This document shows, piece after piece, positions 1 through 8,547 of a stretch of DNA of 64,000 nucleotides. How positions within the stretch are numbered: the stretch's first letter is position 1; the number at the start of each line of letters is the position of its first letter. Source of the stretch: Candidatus Thalassarchaeum sp. (GTDB lineage: Archaea; Thermoplasmatota; Poseidoniia; Poseidoniales; Thalassarchaeaceae); NCBI GenBank assembly GCA_016777225.1, contig JADHRW010000001.1, positions 1 to 64,000 of the forward strand, given 5' to 3'. The translations under genes were made by a program, and so were the position numbers. The notes beneath the pieces were generated by a model that saw only the letters and a list, made by a program, of their open reading frames with translations, was not told the origin of the DNA and ran no database searches.

Positions 1-8
1 AAAGTTCT

Positions 9-182
9 ATGGCAACATGTAAACATGAATGGAATAACGAGTTTAGCTTATGGGATATTTTAGAGATAGAGTATACTCATGTATTGATTAAGATAAAATG
101 CAGTAAATGCGGAATGAAGGGTGCCCTTGATTCTGAGATTGATTGGAAAGAAGAATATTGGGATGATGATGAAGATAGTTAA
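9..182 (+). CDS. small putative zinc-binding protein (57 aa)
   Basis: This 57-residue frame is too short for the ORF track but runs from ATG at 9 to TAA at 182. It has a CxH pair near the N terminus (TCKHE), a CSKCG knuckle near residues 31-34, and a very acidic tail (WDDDEDS). The spacing of the Cys/His pairs suggests one small zinc site. I do not recognise the family. Upstream sequence is outside the window, so a longer frame cannot be fully excluded. It lies co-directional with the next small membrane protein. The call as a real gene rests on the ordered Cys pairs and the codon use, and is moderate. Confidence 0.5.
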   Translation: MATCKHEWNNEFSLWDILEIEYTHVLIKIKCSKCGMKGALDSEIDWKEEYWDDDEDS

Positions 183-264
183 TTGTAAATATGTAACTGA
201 GATTAGGTTATATTCAAAACTACTTAGAACAACATTTCATTAACCAAATGTAATTACTAAGTAT

Positions 265-474
265 ATGAGTGAACTTTTTGCTGAAAACCTTTCTTGGCAT
301 TATCATCTAATACCATTTATTACTGCATTTTTGGGTCTGATCATTGGTATTTTCTTAGTACAAACATTTGGGCCATTGGCAAAGACGATTTTTCCCCCCA
401 TATGCCTAATAATTGGAGGATATGGTGGATTAATAATTCTTGGAGAAATCTCCAAACAAAAAAATGAGCATTAA
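265..474 (+). CDS. small membrane protein, two transmembrane segments (69 aa)
   Basis: The 69-residue product has two hydrophobic segments, at about residues 17-35 (ITAFLGLIIGIFL) and 42-60 (PPICLIIGGYGGLIIL), joined by a short loop. It ends in a charged tail (EISKQKNEH). No family is recognised. The 3' end overlaps the convergent gene at 471-1367 by four bases, which fits two genuine compact genes. A membrane role is inferred only from hydrophobicity. Confidence 0.5.
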   Translation: MSELFAENLSWHYHLIPFITAFLGLIIGIFLVQTFGPLAKTIFPPICLIIGGYGGLIILGEISKQKNEH

Positions 475-1367
475 TTTTTGATTAAAGATTGATTGGCAAT
501 TGTATCATTTATTGAGATTCTAATGATTGCTATCCCTATTATTCCGCTCAGTCCGAATAGAAACATTGCGGAAACTCCTGGTGAAGAAATTGCAACTCTT
601 ATAATAACTGTAGAAAGAACAAATCCAGTATTTCTAGCTAGATTACCAAAATCAGTGTAAAACCAGTATGATATCAGTAGAATTAATATATCTGCGAGAA
701 TTAAAAATGTAAAGAAATCTAAAAAGAAAATCTCTCTATTAACAGAACCTTTTCCATCCATTACGGATTCAATCCAACCACTCATTGATGTGAAAGTAAT
801 GACTATGAAAACTATTAGCATTAATGATGCAATGACTTCTTTCGAATATATAAACGAAGAAAGTTTCTGAGATTCAAAATTTTCATTTTTTGAGTCTTTG
901 CTAATTCTATGGTATACTAATGAAGTGTAAAATAGAACTAAAAAGGCAACACATTCTATAACGAGAAATAGTAAGTCATCATCAATTACCCATTCTTCTT
1001 GAGATTCAACATTTGAGAGCCTTTTCAGAATGTCCCTGACTACCAATAAAGTTGCGATTTCATATTGTTTCCCCACAGATGAAGAAAATGATTCAGGGAT
1101 TGTTCGAATTAGTTGATAAACCTCATATGCTAATAAAATTGAAAATGGGGTGTAAAGTGAAGATAACGGTGAATGAAACATTTCTGAACTTTCTCCAGAT
1201 ATTTTTAACCAATCAGCTTGGATTAAAGTCCAAAATAATAAATGAAGTGAAAAACCAACTATTGCAGATATTATTGCAATACGTCTGACAATTACATCAG
1301 CTTTCTCGCCCAAAAAGAACTCATGGGCCGTTCTGAAAGTAGTTGACATAAGAATTAATATGAACAT
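471..1367 (-). CDS. polytopic membrane protein of unknown function
   Basis: The 298-residue product has about six or seven hydrophobic segments, for example IAIISAIVGFSLHLLFW, LLFLVIECVAFLVLFY, VIASLMLIVFIVITF and FFTFLILADILILLISYWF. A soluble loop near residues 85-125 contains a charged helix. I do not recognise a family or catalytic motif. The start ATG at 1367 could instead be the internal ATG six codons later, since the first residues (MFILILMSTTF) carry no diagnostic feature. It converges with the small gene upstream and stands alone. Confidence 0.6.
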   Translation of the reverse strand: MFILILMSTTFRTAHEFFLGEKADVIVRRIAIISAIVGFSLHLLFWTLIQADWLKISGESSEMFHSPLSSLYTPFSILLAYEVYQLIRTIPESFSSSVGKQYEIATLLVVRDILKRLSNVESQEEWVIDDDLLFLVIECVAFLVLFYTSLVYHRISKDSKNENFESQKLSSFIYSKEVIASLMLIVFIVITFTSMSGWIESVMDGKGSVNREIFFLDFFTFLILADILILLISYWFYTDFGNLARNTGFVLSTVIIRVAISSPGVSAMFLFGLSGIIGIAIIRISINDTIANQSLIKN

Positions 1368-1420
1368 TTACTTTTTATTGTAGGTTAGAAAAAAAAATAC
1401 AAAATAATCATTAATTTCTA

Positions 1421-3415
1421 TTAAATAGTCTGGTTCAGCCAATCCGAACAAGACTGATGAGTACATTTTGGTGGATTAAATAGAAGTTTATTTTCTGGTT
1501 GAATTATATCTATTAATAGATTAGAATTTGAACCTTCAGATACTTCAACGATTGAACTAGTAGAAGCGGGAAGATAATCTTCACCGGTACTAGCCAATGA
1601 TAGTCGAATAGTGTGTCCAGCCTCAATTTGGACATCCATAGCGAAAAACTCCATCTTGGCATTAATAGTATCAAGAATTGGAAGCCATGTTTGTTCTTGA
1701 GTTCCACCCTCATGATATCTTAGATCCATTATTGCGTGACCGATGTGAATGCAATAACCCTCCTCAGAACAGTCTTCTAATAATGCATAAATTTGTCCAC
1801 CTACAGTCGCTGTAGAAACATCAATGTGCAATCTAGGTAATCCTGAAATCCAAATATCTTCTGTAAATGCTTGAGTCTCATAAATAGGTCCGAAATTTCC
1901 ATTTGGAAGTATTGTGGTTGTTCCTCCCGCTATATTCATCAGATCACCTCCAAGATCAAATGGAATGGTCTCCATATCTTGCGGAGGATATCTATCTTCA
2001 ATTCTCCATTGGCCTTGATTAGATTGTATTTCTACAAATAATCCTGGTTTTTCACCCACTCCTTTTAGATACCAATCGAACCATTCTAGTAAATCTTGCA
2101 TCCAGTCAAATCTAACCATTTGTGGATATGCCTCTCTACCTCTACCTTCTCCTGAACGATCGAAATGATAATCTGGCCGATCAGGATAATCATGGTCCCA
2201 TTGACCGAATAGACCTTTGGATTCGATACCAGCATCAATTAATTGATTGATTACAGGTATCGCCATATGAGGATCTACATTCCAGTCATGCATACCTTGA
2301 ATTAGATAAACTGAACCTTCATAATTTTGTAGTACCCTATCAAGGAAGTATCTCTCTTCCCAGTAAGTTCCTGCGAATTCTCCGCCCCACATGTATGCAG
2401 CCACCCCGGTACCAGGACCAATAATATAGTCAGGACATAAGTTTCCAATATCTTCTTGGTCACCATCAATACCATATGACCCATAAACACCGTTGTGCAT
2501 TATCGGTGCTCTAGCTTCACTACTACCGTTTTTCCACATCAATTCCATTACTCCAATTAGTCCAGAAATTGGAACAATTGTCTTTAGATATTCATTACCG
2601 AATGTAGCTGCCTGCCATGGAGTAGAACCATCATATGATTTGCCAATCATTGACACTCCGCCATTACTCCAGTCTTGTGTCCCTAGCCAAGTAACTGCTG
2701 CATCAACTCCAAGTTGCTCTGCATTACCCATCAGGTCCATACAATGATTCGAACGTCCAGTACCCATCACAGAAACCTGAGCAAAAGCATATCCATGAGG
2801 CAAAATCTGGTCAATAATCATCTTTCCTAACCATGTACCAGGGACTTCAATTGAAGGAGTTTCAACACTGACTTCATCAAAATAAGGCCCGAATTCGGCA
2901 ATAACAGGGACCGTCACCCCTTCAGGTACATCTGGAAGCCAAACTGCAAGACTGACTACCCCATTAGGAGCAGACCCCCCCTCACTAAGAGGAAGTTCAA
3001 AGTTGACAAAGTAGTGAGTTGAATTCCAATCATTCTCAGTTTCTATAATTTCATAGTTTCCATATTCCATGACAAATCCATTACCTTGATCTGTAGTGTA
3101 TGGCCACTCCGACCTCTCCCATACTGGAACTCTATCATAAATTCCTAAATCTTTTTTTATTTCATCAACCACATCGTCTATTATCCACATAGATAAAGAT
3201 AGTAAAATCATTATAGTTGCCATGAAAATAGCAATTGCAAATAATTTTATCTTCGAATTAATACTCTCAAATCCACCAAATAGGGTTATTGATTTGTTAT
3301 CTTTGACAGGTACCCCTTCTATGATCATGGATACTGATTCACCATCTTTGACAGGTATACCTTCTATCATCAGAGATACTGATTTACCATCTTTGACGGG
3401 CACCTCTCCTACCAT
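1421..3415 (-). CDS. membrane-anchored CocE/NonD (PepX-like) alpha/beta hydrolase
   Basis: The product resembles X-Pro dipeptidyl-peptidase/CocE-type serine hydrolases. The nucleophile elbow GKSYDGS places the catalytic Ser at about residue 260. The helical-cap region follows, and the C-terminal third fits the PepX C-terminal jelly-roll domain. Residues 57-79 form one transmembrane helix, so the hydrolase probably faces outside as a signal-anchored enzyme. Before that helix lie three tandem 15-residue repeats of the form (V/I)PVKDGxSVSxxIEG, which are not part of the known family and would be cytoplasmic. The substrate (peptide, ester or amide) cannot be told. It is transcribed alone. Confidence 0.75.
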   Translation of the reverse strand: MVGEVPVKDGKSVSLMIEGIPVKDGESVSMIIEGVPVKDNKSITLFGGFESINSKIKLFAIAIFMATIMILLSLSMWIIDDVVDEIKKDLGIYDRVPVWERSEWPYTTDQGNGFVMEYGNYEIIETENDWNSTHYFVNFELPLSEGGSAPNGVVSLAVWLPDVPEGVTVPVIAEFGPYFDEVSVETPSIEVPGTWLGKMIIDQILPHGYAFAQVSVMGTGRSNHCMDLMGNAEQLGVDAAVTWLGTQDWSNGGVSMIGKSYDGSTPWQAATFGNEYLKTIVPISGLIGVMELMWKNGSSEARAPIMHNGVYGSYGIDGDQEDIGNLCPDYIIGPGTGVAAYMWGGEFAGTYWEERYFLDRVLQNYEGSVYLIQGMHDWNVDPHMAIPVINQLIDAGIESKGLFGQWDHDYPDRPDYHFDRSGEGRGREAYPQMVRFDWMQDLLEWFDWYLKGVGEKPGLFVEIQSNQGQWRIEDRYPPQDMETIPFDLGGDLMNIAGGTTTILPNGNFGPIYETQAFTEDIWISGLPRLHIDVSTATVGGQIYALLEDCSEEGYCIHIGHAIMDLRYHEGGTQEQTWLPILDTINAKMEFFAMDVQIEAGHTIRLSLASTGEDYLPASTSSIVEVSEGSNSNLLIDIIQPENKLLFNPPKCTHQSCSDWLNQTI
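3272..3403 (-). repeat. three in-frame 45-bp repeats encoding PVKDGxSVS units
   Basis: These units sit at the 5' end of the CocE-like hydrolase gene. Each encodes about 15 residues and keeps the core PVKD(G/N)xS; the third is shorter and diverged. The near-identical DNA of the first two units suggests recent duplication. Confidence 0.75.
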
Positions 3416-3851
3416 AGTAAACTGGCGTACAGAATAGTATTATTCAGATTTATGTATTATTGATTATTTTAAAAAATATAAATTAAGAAAAATAAATCTC
3501 AAAGTTAACTGAATAGAGACAAGTATATTTAAACTAAAACTGAAAAAGTAAACAGGCATTCATTAATGAATCATTACAACGTATAATAATGAACTCAGGA
3601 CATATACTTGTAATACTAATAGGTTTTTACGCATCTTTCGCTGTTACAGTGATGAGCGTTACACCATTCTTAGGTTAATTACCAACACTCAGGAAATTAA
3701 GAAATTCTTGATAACCTTGTTAAATCTTCTACGAAACTCATCGTTTGTATTTAATGAATCAATCTATGTGAATATTACTGGATCTCCAGTAGTATGATAA
3801 ATAGAGACTGAAGCAAAGGAATAGCACATACAGAACCTTTGGAGATATTTT
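3416..3851. other. intergenic region with a perfect 14-bp palindrome and a mini-ORF
   Basis: This 436-bp stretch has no conventional gene. It contains the perfect palindrome ATTCATTAATGAAT at 3558-3571. A 29-codon frame follows at 3589-3678. Further down, a purine-rich GGAGAT ribosome site precedes the ATG of the GDPD-like gene at 3852. The AT-rich part from 3460 to 3560 probably holds the promoter of the leftward hydrolase gene. Confidence 0.4.
3589..3678 (+). CDS. possible 29-aa single-helix membrane peptide
   Basis: The frame begins with ATG at 3589 and ends with TAA at 3678. The product would be almost entirely one hydrophobic helix (ILVILIGFYASFAVTVMSV). It starts 18 bp after the 14-bp palindrome. 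No ribosome site is evident, so translation would have to be leaderless. It may be a chance frame. Confidence 0.2.
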   Translation: MNSGHILVILIGFYASFAVTVMSVTPFLG

Positions 3852-4427
3852 ATGAATAATTCAGGTCATAGACTAGGCGCATCAGGAACTAGGTTAGAGA
3901 ATACCATTGAAGGTTTGAGGAACGCCATTGATAATACTAAAAATCCTAAATTCAAATATTGGGAATTTGATATCAGAGAATCAATTGACGGAATCGTTTT
4001 TGTTTTTCATGATGACAATATAGAGAAAAATGGAGAATTAGTAGAGATAGCTAAGATGACTTTTTCAGATATTCTAGATGCAGGAGAATCTTTGGATATT
4101 AAGATACCTACCTTCAACGAAATAGTCAATGAATTAGAAGGACGCAAAGAAAAAGTAATGGTAGAAATCAAGGAAGTTTTTTCTGATGGAGCCAGAATGG
4201 AAATAATTCAATCACTATCTAAATTGGAAAATTGGAAATTGATGGCTACACCTGAGCGATTCGAAAAATCATTCCCTAAGGATTCAAGAGCACATTGGAG
4301 CGAAGAAATTAGTAATTCAGGTATTGAATTAGTCAGAGTAGGGAGACATCGAGTAAACCTCTTCAAAGCGGCAGAATCTCGTTTTGGATGGGTTTTTGCA
4401 GGGCCAAAATGGCTATTTGGTTTCTAA
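3852..4427 (+). CDS. short glycerophosphodiester phosphodiesterase-like protein
   Basis: The 191-residue product shows the GDPD core. It has an N-terminal GHR followed by ENT, then the metal/catalytic region EFDIRESIDG, and FVFHDD carrying the second catalytic His at about residue 56. IPTFNEIV and VMVEIKE match later core strands. Family members hydrolyse glycerophosphodiesters to glycerol-3-phosphate and an alcohol. It is about 50 residues shorter than usual, and the C-terminal part of the TIM barrel is hard to recognise. The protein may therefore be a minimal form or be degenerate. No signal peptide is seen. An SD-like GGAGAT lies just before the ATG. Confidence 0.7.
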   Translation: MNNSGHRLGASGTRLENTIEGLRNAIDNTKNPKFKYWEFDIRESIDGIVFVFHDDNIEKNGELVEIAKMTFSDILDAGESLDIKIPTFNEIVNELEGRKEKVMVEIKEVFSDGARMEIIQSLSKLENWKLMATPERFEKSFPKDSRAHWSEEISNSGIELVRVGRHRVNLFKAAESRFGWVFAGPKWLFGF

Positions 4428-4587
4428 ATACATAATAATTACGAAGTTTATGTTACCCTAAATATTATCATTAGATCACTATGTAAGTTCAAGTGGTGGA
4501 ATGATTGTCGGCTTTGGTAAAGATACTGGAGATGAACTTCTCGTTTTCTATTGGACCGGCAATATTGATCTAATCAAATGATTAAAA

Positions 4588-4845
4588 TTACTCTTCCTGT
4601 CTAACAGTTAGATGAGGAAATGGTATACCGATATTATTTCCCTTAAATTGTGCTAAAATTTCCACTAATAACCAATCCTTAGCTTTCCTTTCATTATTGT
4701 AATCATCCACCCAACAATCTAGTCTAAAGACTAATGCTGTTTCAGTGATATCGTAGAGAAGTACTTCGGTTTTCGAACTCTCTATAGTAAAATCACAATC
4801 ATTAATTGCTCAGAGCCTTAATCACCTTATCTTTCTTGTGCCTGC
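4588..4845 (-). pseudogene. remnant of an MscS-type mechanosensitive channel (C-terminal end)
   Basis: Read leftward, the sequence encodes a typical MscS C-terminal domain tail: TEVLLYDITETALVFRL, then a segment ending NNIGIPFPHLTVR before a TAA at 4588-4590. The IPFPH motif is characteristic of MscS. An in-frame TGA at 4810-4812 interrupts the frame. The preceding residues (KDKVIKAL) continue in a different frame, so there is at least one frameshift. All membrane segments are missing. The remnant lies downstream of tRNA-Glu, between it and the GDPD-like gene. Confidence 0.75.
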
Positions 4846-4878
4846 AAAAATAGAAAAAAACGCCAAAAAAGGAGATTT

Positions 4879-4956
4879 TGGTGCTCGTGCCGGGATTTGA
4901 ACCCGGGTCGCCGCCTCGAAAGGGCGGCATGATGGACCGAACTACACCACACGAGC
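4879..4956 (-). tRNA. tRNA-Glu (anticodon TTC), CCA encoded
   Basis: The reverse strand folds as a cloverleaf with acceptor GCTCGTG/CACGAGC, an archaeal-type tRNA-Glu D arm, and anticodon stem CCGCC/GGCGG around the loop CTTTCGA (anticodon TTC). The T arm is CCGGG TTCAAAT CCCGG. Discriminator A at 4882 is followed by an encoded CCA at 4879-4881. T-rich tracts downstream (leftward, about 4845-4870) probably terminate it. Confidence 0.95.
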
Positions 4957-5002
4957 GGTGAGTCGCCGAGAAGCGAACCCCACATAATCACAACGGTTCA
5001 AA

Positions 5003-5021
5003 CTACTAAAAAAAAAAGTAG
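5003..5021 (-). terminator. T-tract terminator after the esterase gene
   Basis: Read leftward, CTACT then ten T then AGTAG follows directly after the stop codon at 5024. A run of U in the transcript is the usual archaeal termination signal, and the flanking pentamers can pair. Confidence 0.6.
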
Positions 5022-5023
5022 AT

Positions 5024-7102
5024 TTAATCGTACATATTATCACTTTCTGACATTTCTTCAGAGTCGTTATTCTGAGATTTAGGTTGATAAAATAATATTA
5101 AAATAAAGAGTATGATAATGGCCAAAGCTGTTGTATCTTGAATTTTCAAAGAATTAGAAAGAACCGATTTATCAGGGTCATTAGGATACATATCTGAATT
5201 ATCACCCACTCCATCACCGTCTGAGTCTAATGTTTCATTACGATCATATGGGAACATATCTGAATTATCACCCACTCCATCACCATCTGAATCTAATATT
5301 TCATTAGTATCATTTGGAAATACATCAGAATTATCACCTACACCATCATTATCGAAATCTAAAGTTTCATTAGAATCGTAAGGGAATATATCAGAGTTAT
5401 CCCCTACACCATCACTATCGGCATCATTATATTCGAAAAAATCATTAGGAAAGGCATCGGAATTATCACCTACACCATCTCCATCTAAGTCATGATTTTC
5501 CAGAGGGTCGAGAGGAAACATATCTGAGTTATCTCCAATACCATCTCCATCTGAGTCATAACTCTCTAACGGGTCAAGAGGGAACATATCTGAGTTATCT
5601 CCAATACCATCTCCATCTGAGTCATAACTCTCTAACGGATCAAGAGGGAACATATCTGAATTATCACCTACACCGTCTGCATCTGAGTCATAATTCTCTA
5701 ATGGGTCAAGAGGGAACATATCTGAATTATCACCTATCCCATCATTATCTGAATCATGATTTTCTAGTGGATTAAAAGGAAAAATATCAGAATTATCGCC
5801 CACTCCATCCCCATCAGCATCTATAGTTTCCAGAGGATTTAGAGGGAAAATATCTGAGTTATCACCCACCCCATCGACATCAGTATCTATTGTTTCATTA
5901 GGATCATTTGGGAATATATCTGAATTATCTCCAACACCATCTCCATCTGAGTCATAATTTTCTAATGGTTCAAGAGGGAACATATCTGAGTTATCTCCAA
6001 CACCATCTCCATCAGAGTCTATTGTTTCATTAGAATCATTTGGGAATATGTCTGAGTTATCCCCAACACCATCTCCATCTGTATCAATAGTCTCATTAGG
6101 ATCATTTGGGAAAGCATCGTCATCATCTCGAATCCCATCTCCATCTGAATCTGGAACATAACCACTAAGTCCCCAATCTAATATTTCATCTGCGAAATCA
6201 TGATTACTCGTTGTCCAAATATTTGGAATATGACCCTCAGAAGGCATTGACCACAAAGACACACGATTTCCCGAATTACAGCCCAAATATTCGGATACAA
6301 ACGTATCGTTTTCGGCTCCAGAAATAAAGTCATATTGAGTTGTCTGTGTGGAAGATGATTGACAACTAGACCGATTGGCCCAATAAGATACCGTTTCAGA
6401 TGCCGATGGATATTCATTACCAAGAATCGCCCCCCCATCGTAATAAATAGTGGAATCTAGTTCACCATGTATCTGTAGTATGTTTGGAGTACCAGTATTT
6501 TCACAATCAGTAAAATCATCATAAGTTGCACCAGCAAGAGAAATTGCAGATCTAATCATAAATCCTCTCTCACAAGCCATTCGATGAGCCATGAAACCAC
6601 CATTAGAATATCCAACAAGAATTACTCCTTCAGAATCAGCACCATAGTATGTAATTGCCTCATTTATCAGAATTGTCAACCAAGCTACATCATCAACTTC
6701 TTCTCCCCAAACGTTACAGCAAGCATCAGTTGCATTCCAATATCTTTGACCTGAAGCACTGATAGTACCATCGGGCCTCAGCAATAAATGGCCATTTTCA
6801 TGAACACTATCTACTAAATCGAGATATGAGGAGACACCTGATCCGGAACTAGTAAAACCATGTAAAGCAATAACTAATGGTAACTTGTGACTGAAATTAT
6901 GCCCACCAGGCATTTCTAGCATTGCAGTTCTATTTAAAGGACCGATCTCCACTATTGTATGATTATCTGTATATTGAATTGCATATTTCTCTGAGAATTC
7001 AGAATCAAACAAAATATCATTAGAATCATTGATCTTTACTGGATATAATTGTAAAATAAGAATAGAAACAACTGATAAAACAAGTAGCCTTTTTCTAATC
7101 AT
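5024..7102 (-). CDS. exported LpqC/PHB-depolymerase-like esterase with 15 calcium-type repeats and a C-terminal membrane anchor
   Basis: The N terminus is a signal peptide or anchor (residues 4-20). Residues 50-310 form an alpha/beta hydrolase resembling LpqC, feruloyl esterase and PHB depolymerase, with oxyanion motif ALHGFTSSG and nucleophile GYSNGG (Ser about 166). Fifteen consecutive 22-residue repeats of the form DSDGDGVGDNSDxFPxDPxE follow (about 318-647), matching thrombospondin-type-3-like calcium repeats. A hydrophobic C terminus (ALAIIILFILILF, about 669-681) probably anchors the protein, leaving the enzyme on a rigid calcium-loaded stalk. The start overlaps the stop of the DedA-like gene upstream by four bases, so the two are co-transcribed. 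The ester substrate is unknown. Confidence 0.8.
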   Translation of the reverse strand: MIRKRLLVLSVVSILILQLYPVKINDSNDILFDSEFSEKYAIQYTDNHTIVEIGPLNRTAMLEMPGGHNFSHKLPLVIALHGFTSSGSGVSSYLDLVDSVHENGHLLLRPDGTISASGQRYWNATDACCNVWGEEVDDVAWLTILINEAITYYGADSEGVILVGYSNGGFMAHRMACERGFMIRSAISLAGATYDDFTDCENTGTPNILQIHGELDSTIYYDGGAILGNEYPSASETVSYWANRSSCQSSSTQTTQYDFISGAENDTFVSEYLGCNSGNRVSLWSMPSEGHIPNIWTTSNHDFADEILDWGLSGYVPDSDGDGIRDDDDAFPNDPNETIDTDGDGVGDNSDIFPNDSNETIDSDGDGVGDNSDMFPLEPLENYDSDGDGVGDNSDIFPNDPNETIDTDVDGVGDNSDIFPLNPLETIDADGDGVGDNSDIFPFNPLENHDSDNDGIGDNSDMFPLDPLENYDSDADGVGDNSDMFPLDPLESYDSDGDGIGDNSDMFPLDPLESYDSDGDGIGDNSDMFPLDPLENHDLDGDGVGDNSDAFPNDFFEYNDADSDGVGDNSDIFPYDSNETLDFDNDGVGDNSDVFPNDTNEILDSDGDGVGDNSDMFPYDRNETLDSDGDGVGDNSDMYPNDPDKSVLSNSLKIQDTTALAIIILFILILFYQPKSQNNDSEEMSESDNMYD
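5162..6151 (-). repeat. 15 tandem 66-bp repeats (coding, TSP3-like)
   Basis: Fifteen units of 66 bp, each encoding 22 residues, run without interruption inside the esterase gene. Two neighbouring units around 5525-5655 are almost identical in DNA, pointing to recent unequal duplication, while the outer units have diverged. Confidence 0.9.
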
Positions 7103-7752
7103 TCAGATTCCTCAATATTCAATGCATTCCACCAATTAATTAGAGGGACGATTAAAATAATACATAATATTGACACCAAAGTGAAATTTTGCCAAGTAAG
7201 TGAACTTTTCATAGATTCACCATAAACTCCAATCAAAAAACCAACTGACCCGAATCTGATGCCACGACCAAATATTCCAGCTAATGCAAAGAGTCGGATA
7301 TCCATACGACCTGCTCCAGCTATCCAGGCTAAGGCTTTGTAAGGAATCGGGGAAACTGCAGCAAGAAATACTCCCGCTGTGCCATATTTCTTAGTTAAAG
7401 TATTGAGACGATTGATGTTTGCTTGACTCACGAATTTTTCCAATATTGGGATACCACCATAATATCCAATAGCATAACCAATAAATGCTCCAAAAACACT
7501 ACTCAATGTTGCAACTAATACTATCATAGATATTGCAAATAGACTGTCTGCCTCTACCACCATTGGTATTACCAGAACATCAGGAGGTATTGGCTGAAAT
7601 GCTGCTTCTGATGCTGAGACAAGAGCCAAACCAAGTAAACCAATTCCATCTGCCCATTCGATAAATGGTTGGAATAAATCACTCGGGCTAGTACCACTCA
7701 CAAACTGGCCTATCTCATTGTGCGAATGAACATTTTCCGAATATGAGCACAT
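7099..7752 (-). CDS. DedA/VTT-domain membrane protein (YqaA-like)
   Basis: The 217-residue product has the SNARE-associated/VTT-domain pattern: an N-terminal re-entrant segment with PIPPDVLVIPMV, a Gly-rich helix (FGAFIGYAIGYYGG), and the conserved SPIPYKALAWIAG. Two terminal helices follow. Members act in membrane lipid or envelope homeostasis, in some cases as lipid scramblases or flippases. The reaction here cannot be assigned. It is the first gene of a two-gene unit with the secreted esterase (ATGA-type four-base overlap). It diverges from nob1, and the start is near 7752 because little space remains between the two genes. Confidence 0.75.
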   Translation of the reverse strand: MCSYSENVHSHNEIGQFVSGTSPSDLFQPFIEWADGIGLLGLALVSASEAAFQPIPPDVLVIPMVVEADSLFAISMIVLVATLSSVFGAFIGYAIGYYGGIPILEKFVSQANINRLNTLTKKYGTAGVFLAAVSPIPYKALAWIAGAGRMDIRLFALAGIFGRGIRFGSVGFLIGVYGESMKSSLTWQNFTLVSILCIILIVPLINWWNALNIEESE

Positions 7753-7795
7753 GATTACACCGATTACTGATATGTAAGTGGCTGCTCGCCATATT

Positions 7796-8290
7796 ATGAG
7801 TGGAGAGGTTCTTGATACTGGCGCTCTAATATCATGGTCAATAAATCAGATGAATGGTTGCGTTGTGACACCATCTCAAAGAGAGGAAATATTGAAAATT
7901 GCTCCTGAGAGAGAAGTTGTAATTAATACTAGTAATCTAATATGGAAGATGCCAGATGAAGAGAGTTTAGCACGTGCGAGTAAATTCGCTGTAGATACAG
8001 GAGACATGGCTGGATTATCAAAAGTTGATTTAGAACTACTTGCACTATCTATTCAAGAAAATAAAAAACTTATCACTGACGACTATAGATTACAAAATCT
8101 AGCAGAAAAAGCAGGAATTAATTGGGGTTCAATTTCAACTAAAGGGATAAGTAAGTTATGGGAATGGGAACTAAAATGTTTAGCATGTAAGAAAGAATAT
8201 CCAACTCCTGAAGTACCTAATAAGAGAAAATCAGATTGGGGCGAATGTGTAGATTGCGGTTCAAGTCTGAAATTAAAAAGAAAAAAATGA
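7796..8290 (+). CDS. nob1: endoribonuclease Nob1 (PIN domain plus zinc ribbon)
   Basis: Nob1 cleaves the 3' end of pre-16S rRNA during maturation of the small ribosomal subunit. The N terminus EVLDTGALI carries the first PIN-domain Asp. Acidic residues recur at LSKVDLELLALS and LITDDYRLQNLA. A zinc ribbon with CLAC and CVDC pairs occupies the last 40 residues, followed by a basic tail. The ORF track starts at a GTG (7778), but the ATG at 7796 gives an N terminus matching the family (MSGEVLDTGALI), so I use it. The gene converges with tatA and ends directly beside it. Confidence 0.88.
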   Translation: MSGEVLDTGALISWSINQMNGCVVTPSQREEILKIAPEREVVINTSNLIWKMPDEESLARASKFAVDTGDMAGLSKVDLELLALSIQENKKLITDDYRLQNLAEKAGINWGSISTKGISKLWEWELKCLACKKEYPTPEVPNKRKSDWGECVDCGSSLKLKRKK

Positions 8291-8497
8291 TTATTCAGAT
8301 TCATCTTGGTGTTCTTTAGTCATTCCACCACGATCAATATCTGCTCCAGCAGATGACATATTTTCTTGTAATCCTCTTTGGACTTGCCCTTTGAACAGAC
8401 CTAAGTTATATCCAAGTTCAGGTATTTTCTTTGCACCAAACAGAATGAAACCAAGAATAAAAAGTACTATGATTTCTTGTGTGCCGAAGACTCCCAT
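8291..8497 (-). CDS. tatA: twin-arginine translocase TatA/E-type subunit
   Basis: The 68-residue product has the classic TatA layout. A short external N terminus with FGTQE is followed by one membrane helix (IIVLFILGFILFG), a hinge and amphipathic helix starting AKKIPELG, and a charged tail. TatA polymerises with TatC to move folded proteins across the membrane. No tatC is in this window. The stop is immediately next to the stop of nob1. Confidence 0.88.
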   Translation of the reverse strand: MGVFGTQEIIVLFILGFILFGAKKIPELGYNLGLFKGQVQRGLQENMSSAGADIDRGGMTKEHQDESE

Positions 8498-8547
8498 ACT
8501 AAGCCTGAACTGGCTTTATCCTTCAAAGGCTTCGGCTAATTAATCTC

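Noticed and set aside
4501-4581. Small frame ATG...TGA of 26 codons beside the MscS remnant
   Set aside because: It has no ribosome site, no recognisable motif and lies in a decayed region, so it is not listed as a gene.
4879-4956. tRNA-Glu as an attachment site for an integrated element
   Set aside because: No integrase and no second copy of the tRNA 3' end were found nearby; only debris remains.
5162-6151. Regularly spaced 66-bp DNA repeats resembling a CRISPR array
   Set aside because: The repeats are contiguous, stay in one reading frame and encode DxDGDGxxD calcium loops, with no unique spacers.
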